A DNA stretch of 64,000 nucleotides, from NCBI GenBank assembly GCA_022478985.1, contig JAKSZP010010641.1:62001-126000 (forward strand). The letters are read 5' to 3'. The translations under genes were made by a program, and so were the position numbers. Below are positions 1 through 10,899 of the stretch, in pieces. The notes beneath the pieces are model-generated. The model had not been told where the DNA came from, searched no databases, and saw only the letters and a program-made list of their open reading frames with translations. Positions within the stretch are counted from its first letter, which is position 1, and every line of letters starts with the position of its first letter. This DNA comes from Massospora cicadina. Lineage: Eukaryota > Entomophthoromycota > Entomophthoromycetes > Entomophthorales > Entomophthoraceae.

Positions 1-621
1 GGAGACCCGGTGGGGAGGGTGTCATACAGGCCAATGGATTCCTTCATCACAGAACTCAACATGTCCCGGTGGGTATCCCCTGGAGTTGGTCCATCAGTCC
101 ATGGTGGGGTTGTCCCAACAGTCAAAATCGGCCCATCAGGATGGTACTTGGTGGGAGGTTGAGCATCAGGATGGATTCAAGGAATTGTTTGCTCTCAGAT
201 GCGGTGCACAGTGGTAGATACAGACTATTGATATTATGGCCTCTTGGTTTGAGATCCTTGCAATTAGGATGAAGCCATCAAAGTGCGATGAGAATTGACA
301 ATTTTTATTTTTTGTTATTATTACTGATGACCACCCCATAGTAGGACGTCCATATTGACTGGGACGGTGAGACCCTGGCTGCCCAGGATCCCTCTTCTCC
401 CTGTAGACAGTGGGTCTCTTGGATGGCCAAGATGTCTACCGGGAGTTTGCACAGGAAGTCAGCTTTTTGGCTTGGGGCGCTTGAGCCATGGCTCCTGCGA
501 TGTTTAGCATCCCTATTGACACTGAGGTGCCTGCAGCGCCTGAGGAGCAGTTGGGCGGGCCTTCCAGCCCTAGTCCCCCACTCATTGCCTTGGACTTGCT
601 CCGTGTGATTGGTCCAGTCAC
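1..621 (-). pseudogene. LINE-3 ORF2 N-terminus, AP endonuclease fragment
   Basis: This is the start of the LINE polyprotein, the APE-type endonuclease that nicks target DNA. The catalytic Asn block (MLNIAG) and the catalytic Glu block (VDILAIQETHC, about 410-445) are both present. They lie in different frames, offset by -1 near 463-471. Further down, weak matches to the AIISIVCIY and GDxNCW-like segments continue to the left edge with stops. The same frame offset occurs in LINE-1 and LINE-2. The domain is incomplete because the window begins inside it. Confidence 0.7.
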
Positions 622-639
622 TCTGAGACATTTTATGGC

Positions 640-1970
640 TCCTTACCCTGTGATGATTTTGTGCAGGTAGTGTTAGATTTGGAAATTTATTAAGCTTTTC
701 CGCACATGATTTTGTTTGACTTGAATTGGCACGCTGATTGGTTTCTGATATTTTGGGGTTTGATTTTGAAGCATTGGGCCTAGTTGACTCATCCATAGTG
801 GATTTGTAATGTCCTGGTAAGTTTATTTGATTGGGGCACATGGTGATTAATTCAGCTTATTGAGAATTTTTCTGCCTGGGTGTCTGATCTGACTATTTGG
901 CTCAGATCACATCCTCCATGGTTGCTCAGGCTTGGGAGCTGTGTTCTGATTGGCTGGTTCAGCCGATTTCCTCTCTGTCCATCTAGATTTTGTTCAGGTT
1001 AATGGAGGAGGTCGCAAGAGATGCAGCCTTGGTTGAAGCCTGCTTGTGGGCCTTCTGCATCTGTTTTCGTAATTTGGGTGAGATTGGGTCTATGAGGACG
1101 TGTGTCCTTCCTCTCCCCAGAGGAAAGTGTGGTTGTCGTTGACTATTCTTATGAAGAACTCCTCATCTTTGTCCATGGCATCATCGCAAAAGTCCAGCGC
1201 CATGATGCCCTCCTTCATGGGGCATGCATGCTCCTTGTGCCCCAGTGCGGTGCAATGGTTGCAGATGGGTGGTGTGCATTTCAGTGTGATGAGGAAAGGT
1301 TTTGACACTCCCCCATCTGGGAGGTGAAACACCACGGTGAATGGGATTTTGGTCAAATTTGCAGCCACGTCATGGATCAGGTCAATTACAGTGATTGCCA
1401 TTCCTGTGCACAGGTTTGGCATCAGGTGGAAGCACTGTAATTCTAGTTATTTTATTTCTTCATAGATCTGAAGGCTGAATCTGAGTTCTTCCTCAATTAG
1501 ATTATGGGGGAGGTTGGTTGGAAGCGAGTCAAATGAGATGAACAAAGTGTTTGCTTTGCTCCATATAGTGCACGCAGTGTGCACAATTCGTTTGCCCTGG
1601 GGGAGGGCAATTTTAGACACAGACTTTTGCTGCAGCATCTTCATCTTCTTTGGTTTTTAAACCCAAATCAATCCAGCCATGGTGGATAGTGTGGGTGGTA
1701 ACATATACCGCGTGGGGAAAGAGAGAGGACTGTGCCTCGCCTACCTTTTCCCACAGAGTTGGGGAATCTACTTTAAGAAAATTTGGAGCCCATGTTTCAC
1801 TTTTGATAGGGGCTGTGCGTACTGTATTTCCATGTATTGGTTTTGTTTTGTGGTAAACTCCACAAACCTGGGCGGTGTTTGGGTTTGGGGTTTTTTGGTG
1901 GTGGTGGTTCCTGGTCCACCTCTAGGGCGTTTTTTGCCCTTAGATGCACCGTTTTGGCTATTGCCCAATA
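640..1970 (-). pseudogene. LINE-3 ORF1 (nucleic-acid-binding, CCHC)
   Basis: The predicted role is binding the element's RNA. The N-terminal block (LWEK...YMLPPTLS..AGLIW) matches the corresponding block of LINE-2 ORF1 (LWEK...YVAPHSMSHGWLDL). The middle block has the family pattern SxxFDxLPTxxxxxxxE followed by YEEI. A single in-frame stop after YEEIK (about 1447) separates it from the block starting MPNLCTGMAITV. A complete zinc knuckle, C-x2-C-x4-H-x4-C (CNHC...GHKEHAC), lies at 1222-1263. The C-terminal part (1090-640) is too decayed to follow closely. Homology to the LINE-1 and LINE-2 ORF1s is secure; the exact start codon is not. Confidence 0.75.
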
Positions 1971-2060
1971 TGAATTTTTCCCAGTTTTGTTGGGTTTTAT
2001 TGAATTCGCTATCTCAACTGTGTGATTATCAAAATTATCTGCTCAAATTAAATCTTGGTA

Positions 2061-3719
2061 ACTGATGTTATCATTACAGGAAAAAAAGCCTTAATGATGG
2101 GTCATTAAATTTAGTATTATTCATTAAAATTACAAAGCCACAACTTTCCAGTTTTTTGTAAAAATATTTAATATATTAATTGACTATATATAATATATAA
2201 TATAATATATAAATTTAGGCTCAAAGCAATATTATTATATCAAATTTTCAACATCTGACAAACCTAAGCTAGTCAATCATTTAGCACTTCCCCTGCCTTT
2301 ACTGGATTATAAGCATAAACTTGTTTTTTTAGCAATGATGTCAAAGTTTCTAGAAACCTCAAGGTACAAACGTTTATTGAAAGTGTATCCACCCAAGTCA
2401 GCAAGCATTCCAAAAGCTCGTACTTCAAAGATTAATCCATTTTCACTAATGCCTTTGCTCTTATTGTTGCTTGTTTGGTCAAAAAATTTATTTTCAACTG
2501 TCTTTGAGGTTTACCTCTATACCTGTAGTAGCACAGTCAGATTTTTAAACTTTCACCAGATGCAGTGGTTTTAGTACTCAGTAAAGAACCTCCAAGCAGG
2601 TCATACATGAACCTCCTTCCACTTCTTCATCACTCTACTCGGCCCATGGGTCAAAATAATAAAATTATTAATACATTTTTTATTTGCCTCTGATGGCAAT
2701 CAGCTTGCTAAATTCTTTTTTCACTTTTGCAAATATTCCCTTTGAATAGTCTTCTTTACTCTTCACATGCGGGCAGTGTAACCACATCAAGTTTAAACTA
2801 AGAGTTGATGGTCAATATTTTTAAAAGCCTATATGGCTTCTTCTCTAGCCTTCAAACCTGACGTATCCCCGCTGAAAGTTTTGAAGTTAAAAACCCTTTC
2901 TTTTTGCCAAATCAGTCGCAGAACTCTGATCTGCACCAGCACTTTCCCTTAAAGATTTGCTATTTCATTTAGCTTAAAAGTTAAACTGGAAAAGAAATGA
3001 TGCTTCTTGTTCTTTATCATTCCCTTCACAAGATTTTGTTAAAAAAGGGATACCAGAAAAGTACCTGTCCCAAATGGCTCTGCTTGGTGTTTGTGTTTGT
3101 TTCCATCCAGCTTCATTTCCAAATGAAACTATGCACAACATGTGTAGGGGCTTTGGAAGATGCCACTTGCAAATTTTTTAGGCTAAGGTTTTTATCCCCT
3201 TAAATCTACCCATGTCTTGAAAATCTTCTACTCAATTGCAACTTCTTCTCCGCTATCTTTTCCCTAAATGGAACCTTTCCCAATTATTTTTCAGCACTTT
3301 CTAATGGCCTCTTCCTTAATCCAGTGGCCATTTTTTGTCATACAAGTCAACGCGCATGGTGGTAAGTTTTCCTGGGGTTAGCTTATTTCTGACAAAGACT
3401 TAACAGTTATGAATTATAAAAATTGGGTTTCTCCTTCAATAGCTCTTCCTAAGTTTATATCCTTTAACTCAGCACAAGCTAACTCACCTCACCTCCTAGA
3501 GTAGGGGTATCCAGTCTAACAACAACGCCAACGAACCTTCTGATGGTAATGAATTTTTCTTCTCTGTTAATTTATTGAATTATTAGTATCTTTTTTAATA
3601 CTGTTTAATTATTATTTTAATGTAAGGTTATTTTTTAATTTTATATTTACTTATTTAATTTTATTATTTTTATATTTCTTATATTTTTATTTAATAAGGT
3701 ATGGACAAAGAAACTTAGT
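2061..3719. other. A+T-rich stretch, probable 3' end of Ty3-F, no gene recognised
   Basis: No coding region was recognised. By position the 3' LTR of the minus-strand Ty3-F should lie here, below its GPY/F region, but I could not define LTR ends. A TA-rich run sits at about 2190-2215. Short open frames here look like chance. Confidence 0.4.
2096..2270. repeat. Dispersed A+T-rich repeat, copy 1
   Basis: It begins GGGTCATTAAAT and continues with a TACAAAG..CA and CCAGTTTT order of short blocks that recurs at 31706-31870. Similarity is imperfect and partly due to shared base composition. It may be a piece of an LTR or a small non-autonomous element. Confidence 0.4.
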
Positions 3720-3759
3720 GTAACTTTATTCACAATCAATCACCTTGATCTTTTATACT

Positions 3760-4640
3760 ATATACATTGTTGGATGATTTTTTACCAACATGATAAAAGG
3801 ACTCTTACAAAGTAAATCCAATTTGTGCGCATGGCCTGCGGTGTGAGTATTGCAGTATACTACCAAGTCTCCTTCTTCAAATTGTGACATGGAAGCTTGA
3901 GTAGAACTTTTAATTTTTCTGATCTTCTTTATGATTTGTTGTATTCTGATAATCCTTATGCTGTAACTTTATAAGTGTCTTTGTCAGTTGTTTAAAATAA
4001 CCTGTATGGCTGACCACCTCCATTCTATCAACTACTAAATATATCAAAAATGGTAAGGCTGGATGTCAACCATACAACAAACTAAAATGGATAATGTCAT
4101 GTACTACTATGATGTATAATATTGTATACAAACAGCACAGCACTAATGAAAGTAGGCCATTGTGATGGCACCGTGGCTGTGTTTTTGTGCAATATGCCAA
4201 CAAAGGTACCATTACTTATTCTACTATTACATTAATCTCAGGGTTTATGGCGTAGACAGTTTTCTAATGGACATCAGTTCATTTAGGAGCTACACCATCT
4301 GTGTAGTAAAGTTTGTCCCATTATCTGTTAGGAATTTATAAGGACATACATGCTTATAATGTCATAATCTATGATGATTTTAGCATTTGTCAAAGCTTTT
4401 ATGTCTCATATTGTCTTCGCCTCCATCAACTTAATCAGATGATCAATAGAAAAGATAATACATCTTTTTCCAAAGCTAATCTTTGGTAATTGACTGACAA
4501 CATCAATCTATACTGTATGCCAGGCCCAGTCTAGTATGATTACCAAATATTGCAGGTCAGGCCTTATGGCCTTTGTAACTTGGCATAAATGCATTTTTCA
4601 TTAATGTATTAATATTATATCACATGGAATTAAAGTAGTA
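3760..4640 (-). pseudogene. Ty3-F integrase with GPY/F-like end
   Basis: The integrase core reads WHTV.IDVV (first catalytic Asp, about 4505-4520) and later LTDNGTNFTTQ (second Asp, about 4315-4345). The C-terminal core has an SAVLFVYN..HHSST segment near 4110. A GPY/F-like stretch (GDLVVYCNT..., AHKLDLL) lies at about 3790-3890. The same motifs occur in Ty3-C. The third catalytic residue was not clearly found. There are many stops. Confidence 0.7.
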
Positions 4641-4839
4641 ATCCTTTCAAATAAATAGTTCTTTAATCAGTACGCCATGTCCCACAGCCTTGTGGGCCTG
4701 AAAAATAATGTTCATCTGTTCAGAGGGCTTTGAAAGGTTTATTGATGTCCATAAGACTTAAGTTTGTTTAAACTCTAACCCAATATACAGTATCCTTAAT
4801 GTTTTAATAATAGACTTTCAATCTCAGGCGGCTCGTCTT

Positions 4840-5647
4840 CATATACCTGACTTATCATTTTTTCATTGAGCTCATCAGCCAGATTGCTTAAGATGGCCAC
4901 AATTTGAAGTCGTAATAATCTGTCTATATTCTGATGAGCGTCTCCTGCTCTGTGTATGATCTCATACTTGTGCACCTGTAATTTTAGAGCTCACTAAACT
5001 AAGTGGCCATCAAGCTCTTTTAGATTATGAAGCCATCATATAGAACTGTGATCCATTATTACTTTAAACCTGGTGCCATGAATATCCACATGGTTTTTTT
5101 ACAAGCGTAGATCTCTGCAAAAACATTTTTTGTTTCATCGCTGTATAGTTAAGCTCATGCTTATCCTGCGTTCTGCCTATCAAACAACATGGTATTCTCC
5201 CCATTATTCCCAATCTGAGATTACACGCTACCAATCGTGGTAAGAAAGTCATCAGTCTGAATGATATACGTTTTGTAAAATATGAATATTGTAGGACAGG
5301 TGCCACACTCAGCATATTCTTTAATTATTCTAAGGCCTGTTGGCATTCAGCTGCCCAACAAATATGAACTTCTCTTTGTAAATGAAGTAAGACTCAGTAA
5401 TCATTGTAAACTTTTAAATAAATCTTTGATAGTAGCCCACCAGGATTAAGAACACTTAGATCTTTCTTGATCTTTGTGTTTCATGCTACTGATTTGCATC
5501 CACCTTTTGAGGTTGAGGCTGCAAGACCTGAGGATTTGTAATGACACTGAGTACCCCAACTGTTTGTTAAAATATTGAAATACTTGGGCTCTATTTTCAG
5601 ATTGGCCTTAAGTAATCGTTTAAAATGCTGTTTGAGGTGTACCAGGT
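4840..5647 (-). pseudogene. Ty3-F RT C-terminus and RNase H
   Basis: From 5647 downward the frames read the RT thumb region (HLVHLKQHFKRLLKANLKI), then a VDA-like segment, then the YYQRFI-like connection near 5420. RNase H follows, with ELNYT, CLAVIYAC-like and WLHNLKELDGHLV blocks and an IIHRAGDAHQNIDRL end (about 4870-5060). This order is typical of Ty3 elements. At least six frame changes or stops are needed, so it is a dead remnant. Short motifs identify the family; no single open frame would. Confidence 0.75.
5644..5647. repeat. Target-site duplication of Ty3-A, left copy (AGGT)
   Basis: AGGT lies directly left of the TG start of the left LTR and recurs at 13142-13145 directly right of the right LTR. 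Taking out Ty3-A and one AGGT rejoins the Ty3-F RT in frame. A fifth base (C versus T) differs, so the original duplication may have been 5 bp. Confidence 0.8.
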
Positions 5648-6860
5648 TGTTGCGGTTGAAGCCGTGAATAGTGCAGATAATTCCTTAACCAGTTGAATGA
5701 CTAGAATTCAGCCCCAGATTAGTGGAGGTCAGGCAACCAACCTACCGCAGATGGAGGCAATTGAGGCCCTTTTATAGGCGCGGCAAGAAAAGGACTTTTC
5801 AACTAAGTCAGGATGACGTTATGAAAATAATTTTTTCACTTAAGAGTCATAGGATTTATTATATGAAGATAATGACGCTGCCAAAGTTCCTTATAAAATT
5901 GACCTCTTCTTATACCCTCAGAGCAAAAAATTGCATTCCGCTGATGACGTGACAATGAATAGACTACATTATGCCAACAAGAGCACTTGAGGATCTAAAA
6001 AGAATATTACTAAATTGAGCAACCATCCAATTTTGAGAGTCACTCAAAACCATGATGCAAAATGAATCATAGGAGCACCATTGCTTGAACATGAAGTTGA
6101 GAAGATATTATCAAATTAAGTAACAAATTAATAACAGCAGAAGGTAAAATGGCCAACACCCAGAAGTGGGAACCTATGAAAGAGCCACTGAACATCCAGG
6201 ATCATAGATAACCACCTCAAGACAGAGCTCACATTTATAAGGCTAACCCAAATAGAAGAAACTACAAAAGCACCAGTCAAAAGACGTTTGACTAGAAGAT
6301 CTTGAGAATTTTATAATACTAAAACCCAAACTCCCAATTATTTATCAATATTTCATTCACTTTATATACTAAAAATCCATTGAATTTATAAAATACTTCA
6401 CTTTTTATCTCAATAAAAACCTTTTCACAGAATCTCATGTTTAACTTTTACTTTATTTTTAATAGTTCAAAGATACGATTGCCAGTAACCAGTCTGGTAT
6501 AAACCAAATATACAGAATCAGCAACTAGTCTGAGATCTGCTCGTTTTGGAACAAGGCACTCTCTACTTTGGATACCTTGGAGATAAGCTGCCAAGGGAGA
6601 GGTTGGATTGTCTTCCGTTGAGTCCCAAGCTCCATAGTATAACAAATATGCCTACGAGTATTTAAAAGAGTTTCGCCATGAGTCTGAAGAGTTTACATAA
6701 GTGATTGATGCTACAAGTGGTAGCAACAGAGGAGCATTTGCTATATTAAAACAATTGTGATCTTAGCAAAGGTTGTATAAAGCCTAATACGCACGAAGTA
6801 GACGCGTGAGTAGCAAGTTAACCTCGCATATCTAGTAAGCCAAGGTTGGGGAACTGACTG
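5648..6860 (+). repeat. Ty3-A 5' LTR
   Basis: It starts TGTTGCGG and aligns from end to end with 11921-13141. Shared landmarks include CCAGT.GAATGACTAGAATTC near the start, a TATCTCAATAAAAAC segment near 6410 (matching 12685), and the closing AGCCAAGGT...CTGACT. The last base is uncertain by a few positions. TGGTTTTTACTAAAGGG begins at 6861 and may be the primer-binding site. Confidence 0.85.
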
Positions 6861-7349
6861 TGGTTTTTACTAAAGGGTTGGCATCATTAGACCCTAATGA
6901 TGATCATGAGAGTTCTCATGAGCAGTTTGACAATGAAACGAATATATAAGTAAGCAATTGAGAGGATTCCTCTGAGCTCCTGGTGAGGGAGGACGACACA
7001 ATCCATTTAAGTTTTGAGCCCTAGAATTAGAAGTTTACAATGTACACAATGAGCTTGAGCGTGTCAAGGAGAACTCCAGAAAAGCACGCATTGCCTCACT
7101 ACATATTGTGAAAAACCATCACCTATTATCAAATTGGAAGCTACTCTTAAGAACTTTAAGGAGAGACTTGTATTTCTCGAAAAAAAGATTGGTGAAATCA
7201 TTTTTGCTTGATTGAATATGAAAAGCGCTAAAAACAGCACAACAGTATGCTGTTTGCGATGGACAAGGGTATAGAAGATTTGAAGGCACAAATGCATACT
7301 TTACCAGAGCCTACCTCTACTTGAACTATAACTTGATGGGGGCACATAT

Positions 7350-8140
7350 GTGGGCTTCCTAAAGGAATGTACCACAACTGATCTAAACTTCTACTCAGCG
7401 ACCATGATACACACCAATTCTGTTGAAGAGAATCCCAAATTTAAACAGTACTTTAAGACAATATATGCACATGGTGAAGGAACAATTGCAGGTCTCCTCC
7501 AAATATATGAGAACAGCATGGATGGCGCTAGTGATCACCAGAAGGCTCGCCACGTGCAAGAGTGTATGATTTGCGAGGCTCAGAAGTTCTTTAGCTGAGC
7601 CTAAGACCCAGACTATCTTAGACTGAAGTAAAGAATATTCTCCTTTCAGAGTCTAAGTGTGAGCAAGGTGTTTGGAAAATGAGATAAGAGTTTCTCCTGA
7701 TGAAAATGGGAAAGAATGAGTCAGTCACGAATTATGCATCTTGCTATTGTCTCAAGGCTCAACAGCTTTGGACCTCAGTAACTATGGATTTCAATGCCAT
7801 AAAAACCGTTATAATGAGTTTAAAAGAGATTCATTATAATCTGAAAATGCACATAACTCTCGTGTTTAAGAGCGCAACATACCTCAAGGCACCTAAGGGA
7901 GCGTTGCTCGATTTACAAAGGACATACAAGGCTGAAGTTAAGGCAAGGGGACCTACACCTCCCCCTCAACGAGCTAATAAGGCCGTTTATGTCACCAATG
8001 ATATGGGTGACAAAACAAAGGATAAGAATACCAAAACGCTTTAACGCTTGCCTTATTGAGAGTTTACATGCAACATGTGACATCAACCAGGGCACTTTTA
8101 TTAAAATTTCCTGTTACTTGCCACCAGAAAAAGAACACTC
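7350..8140 (+). pseudogene. Ty3-A gag remnant
   Basis: Gag forms the particle that packages element RNA. The segment 7440-7600 (HGEGTIAGLLQIYENSMDGA.DHQKARH) matches the Gag core start seen in Ty3-D (GEGSIHLFLFFYERAMDGV.DQQKVRH), which secures the call. A second open segment at 7700-8044 carries the rest of the core and a basic, Pro-rich tail. Near 8060-8115 a decayed zinc knuckle can be traced: CATC, then QGTF where GHF is usual, then C. Stops and frame changes occur near 7600-7700 and 8044. Confidence 0.75.
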
Positions 8141-8549
8141 CCACTAAAGAGGATAACTAATGCTGTCAACTGAGTGGATCTCCACATTGGGGGTGAAGAT
8201 GGCCACGAAATGACAATTTGGCTAGTTCAGAATACCACATGCTAAGGGCACCTAGCGCGGTGCCTGTGCCTACTAGATTGAGAGTCCACAGCTTTAGAAG
8301 ATAAACATCTATTAGTACCTATTTGGCGCAAGCATACCAGCCTACCCACGTTATCAATTTAGAAGAAGAAGGAGAGCAGTTAATTATGTACAAATTCAAG
8401 AGCTTGGCACTTGATGATGAAGATATTGTTAATACAATATGAGCACTGCTGCTCTCAGATAGTTTGAAGAATCTGCTACTGACGTTCTCAACACTTAAAA
8501 CCTTTCAGAAAGTGAGTAACAAAAGTGGAAGTAATCATCCAGAAGGTGC

Positions 8550-8830
8550 GCGTTTTAAGCACTAGACATTGGGGCTCCAGTTAACATCATCTCATCCAAA
8601 CTCTTTTTAGCTGAAGTTCATACCCAATATTGACTACAACGTGAATTACTGCGCCACTGGACCTGAAATTACCTTCTCCTTTAGAGTTTATTCTGCGTTA
8701 CTATTATACTTTGGGCACATGGATCTGATGACACTGGCAGTGGTTTTGGACAAAGACCACTATGATTACTTAATCAGGATACAATTTTCATGGAGTTTGG
8801 GACAAAGATCAATTTCACCAATAGCACCAT
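8550..8830 (+). pseudogene. Ty3-A aspartic protease remnant
   Basis: The active-site segment reads ALDIGAPVNIISSKLF at about 8562-8610. The canonical Asp-Ser/Thr-Gly is D-I-G here, so the catalytic triplet is changed. Downstream is a VVLDKDHYDYLI segment (8731-8775), equivalent to the YDLLLGTKFL region of Ty3-D. Stops follow at about 8635 and 8832. Retroviral-type proteases cut Gag-Pol; this copy would not. Confidence 0.7.
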
Positions 8831-8984
8831 GAGCATTTTAAGCTATTAACCTTCATTTTTATTTAAAATTGAGGACGTCAAACTGCGAAAACAATGTTAT
8901 GCTTGGTTGAAAATGGACCAATCTAGCTACCCCATTCAGTTTACCTTGACTAAGAAAGGTGTAAAGCATCTACCTCCTAGTATT

Positions 8985-9265
8985 TATGCAGAGAGAAATA
9001 CTTCCATTGAGTGCTAGTAAAACTATAGAGATTTAACCAGTGGATCAACACAGGATAGCCCTGTTGATTAGTGTGAAGATTCCACTTGATACCATATTGG
9101 AATTATACAATCACAATGAATCTGAAAACAAGAACCTAGAGTACTATCAGGATTCTATGACACCAACTACTCTGGAGAGTTGAAAATCCTATTAGGAAAC
9201 ATGATTACTCAACTTATTTAAGCTGAAAAGAGAAAATTTGTTGCACTAGCTTGACTGACCAGTTG
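8985..9265 (+). pseudogene. Ty3-A dUTPase-like segment
   Basis: It lies between protease and RT. Frame one reads PLSASKTIEI, then IALL.SVKIP.DTILELY, like the start of trimeric dUTPases (a T-I-x-P strand, then an L-V-x-T-G-[IL]-x-[IV]-P strand). After a frame change near 9150 it reads GFYDTNYSGELKILLGN, very close to dUTPase motif 3 (G-[VI]-I-D-x-[DN]-Y-x-G-E). The motif-3 Asp and Tyr are kept. Motif 1 has lost its Asp. It matches the same position in Ty3-D, C and F. Fold assignment is by eye only. Confidence 0.6.
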
Positions 9266-9289
9266 CTAAGAGGTTAAATGTGTCCATGT

Positions 9290-10200
9290 GGTAGGGGATT
9301 TTAACGAGCTCAAATTTAGAAATGTGACTCCTGAGCAGCAGAAGGAGCTTGAATTTTTGGACGAACTTGACAACATCTTCAGTACTTTCTTTTTTGATTA
9401 TGGCCTATGCAATAGCGAGGTTCAAAATGTGACAGCTCCTCTATACCCTTTAGACTAAACCCTAACATTACTCAAAAGCAGAGGATGCAGATATTGCACA
9501 AGAGCTCAACCTACTTCCCAAAGCAGGGCTAATTAGATTATCAATGATTCCTTGAGCTTCTCCTTTGTTGCTGGTGTGCAAAAAGAATGTCTTCTATAGA
9601 GTAGTCATGGACTACCACCGCCAAAATGAGATAACCATGAAGGAATTGTACCCACTACCATGCATCAATGATGCTTTGAAACGCCTGGGCAGTCGAAATA
9701 CTTTTTGGAGTTGGGTCTGGCCAGAGGCTACTGGAAGATGAAACTCTTGCCAGATTATCAGGAGAAGTGCGTCCCAATCAGAAGCCAGGGGTTGTTTGAG
9801 CCTACAAGGATGCCACAGGGGCTCTGCAACGCCCCTGCTACCTTCCAGCATGCAATAAATCGCATTTTTGGCGATCTCAAGATATTCATTGTGTTAATAT
9901 ACCTCTATGAGATCAGTATTCAGCCAGACGTTTCAAGAGCATCTGCAGCACCTCCAGGAGGTCTTTATGTGGCTTAACGCATCTAACTTGAAGTTGAAAT
10001 GAAGCAATTGTACCTTACTCAGAAGACAAATAGAGTTTCTGGTCCACGATATTAGCTCTATTGGTATTTGTCCTCAAGATGGGAAGGTGAACGCAATCAT
10101 GGCAATGGAGCCACCAAGGAGCATGAGGGATATAAAAGTGTTCCTCGGAATGGTGAGGTACTAAAGACATTTTATCCCCCATTTCGCGGACTAGGCAGCA
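9290..10200 (+). pseudogene. Ty3-A reverse transcriptase, active site mutated
   Basis: The linker PEQQKELEFLDELDNIFS (9330-9385) matches PEQQHEAEALIKEYADIFA in Ty3-D. The palm follows: VMDYHRQNEI, FLELGLARGYWKMKL, GLFEPTRMPQGLCNAPATFQ (9790-9850). The catalytic motif, YLDD or YIDD in relatives, reads Y-L-Y-E at 9900-9911, so both metal-binding Asp residues are gone. After a frame change it continues with a thumb segment (HLQHLQEVF) and VFLGMVRY at about 10140. Several stops and frameshifts are present. Confidence 0.85.
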
Positions 10201-10309
10201 CCCCTCACATACCTACTTACTAGGGAGACGAATTTGAGTGGGTCCTGGAGCAAGAGCAGGCCTTCACAGACTAAAGGCATGATTGATAAAGGACCCAACC
10301 TTTGACTAT

Positions 10310-10690
10310 TTTGACTTTAATAATAAATTTTACCAATATACTAATGCCATTGACATAGGACTTGGTGCGACCTTGGCACAGTTGGATGAAGGTGGGGTAA
10401 TCACCCAATAAAGTTCTACTAGAAAGTTTTTCTAATAAAGAAGAGAAGTTCTATACAGTAACTGAGCATGAATGCCTGGCGTTGATCAGAGCAGTCAAAC
10501 ACTTTAGGACTTATTTGTATGAGGTACATTTTAAGGTGGTTATGAATCACAGGTTGATATACTGGTTAGGAAATATGAAGGATCCTGATGAACGCCTTGC
10601 ACATTGGGCTGTACTCCTCTAAGGATATGATTTTTAAATCAGACATTAAGTAGGAGATAAACAACTCAATGCATATGGCTTGTTGGTATT
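10310..10690 (+). pseudogene. Ty3-A RNase H
   Basis: It reads YTNAIDIGLGATLAQ (first catalytic Asp region), then after frame changes EKFYTVTEHECLALIRAVKHF (catalytic Glu region). HFKVVMNHRLIYWL follows, where the usual T-D-H is M-N-H, and then WL.NMKDPDERLAHWA. It normally removes RNA from the RNA:DNA hybrid. The sequence is broken and has a lost Asp. Confidence 0.75.
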
Positions 10691-10899
10691 ACCTGTGTTC
10701 CGCTTTTAAGAACCCAAGAGCAATTGTCTCTACGACCTAATTAGACTAACTGAGGATACCTGGCAGGAAGAGAAGGAGAAGTCAAGAGAGTCCTGAGGAA
10801 GTGTTCTAAAGACACCCGGCGTATTGATGAAAACTCTACAGAATAAGGTACAAAACAAGTGGTACCCATATATCTGGCCTAGCGATTACATGGAGTCAG

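Larger units (their letters stand above)
1..2060 (-). mobile_element. LINE-3: decayed non-LTR retrotransposon, cut by window edge
   Basis: A minus-strand LINE remnant related to the two better copies at 14.3-19.5 kb and 50.2-55.4 kb. ORF1 reads from about 1970 down to about 640, followed by the start of ORF2 (AP endonuclease), which runs off the left edge. The 5' leader near 2000-2050 still shares a TTTGATAATC.CACAG stretch with the other copies. Protein similarity to them is clear but much lower than between those two, so this is an older insertion or a different subfamily. The 3' half (RT) lies outside the window. Confidence 0.8.
3720..5647 (-). mobile_element. Ty3-F block 3 (end of RT, RNase H, integrase)
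   Basis: This is the 3' block of an old minus-strand Ty3/Gypsy element. It ends exactly where the LTR of Ty3-A begins (5648). Its RT reading resumes at 13146 on the far side of that insertion. It contains, in minus-strand order, the RT C-terminus, RNase H, integrase and a GPY/F-like C-terminus. All are broken by many stops and frameshifts. Confidence 0.8.

Noticed and set aside
69..272. Open plus-strand frame at the left edge
   Set aside because: The opposite strand carries the LINE endonuclease here. This frame is its shadow and has no recognisable content.
6711..6735. CTACA followed by TGGTAGCAACAGAGG looked like the end of a 1.07-kb LTR and an initiator-Met primer-binding site
   Set aside because: The similarity between the two LTR copies continues another 145 bp (to 6860 and 13141), and the target duplication and restored Ty3-F frame place the LTR end there.
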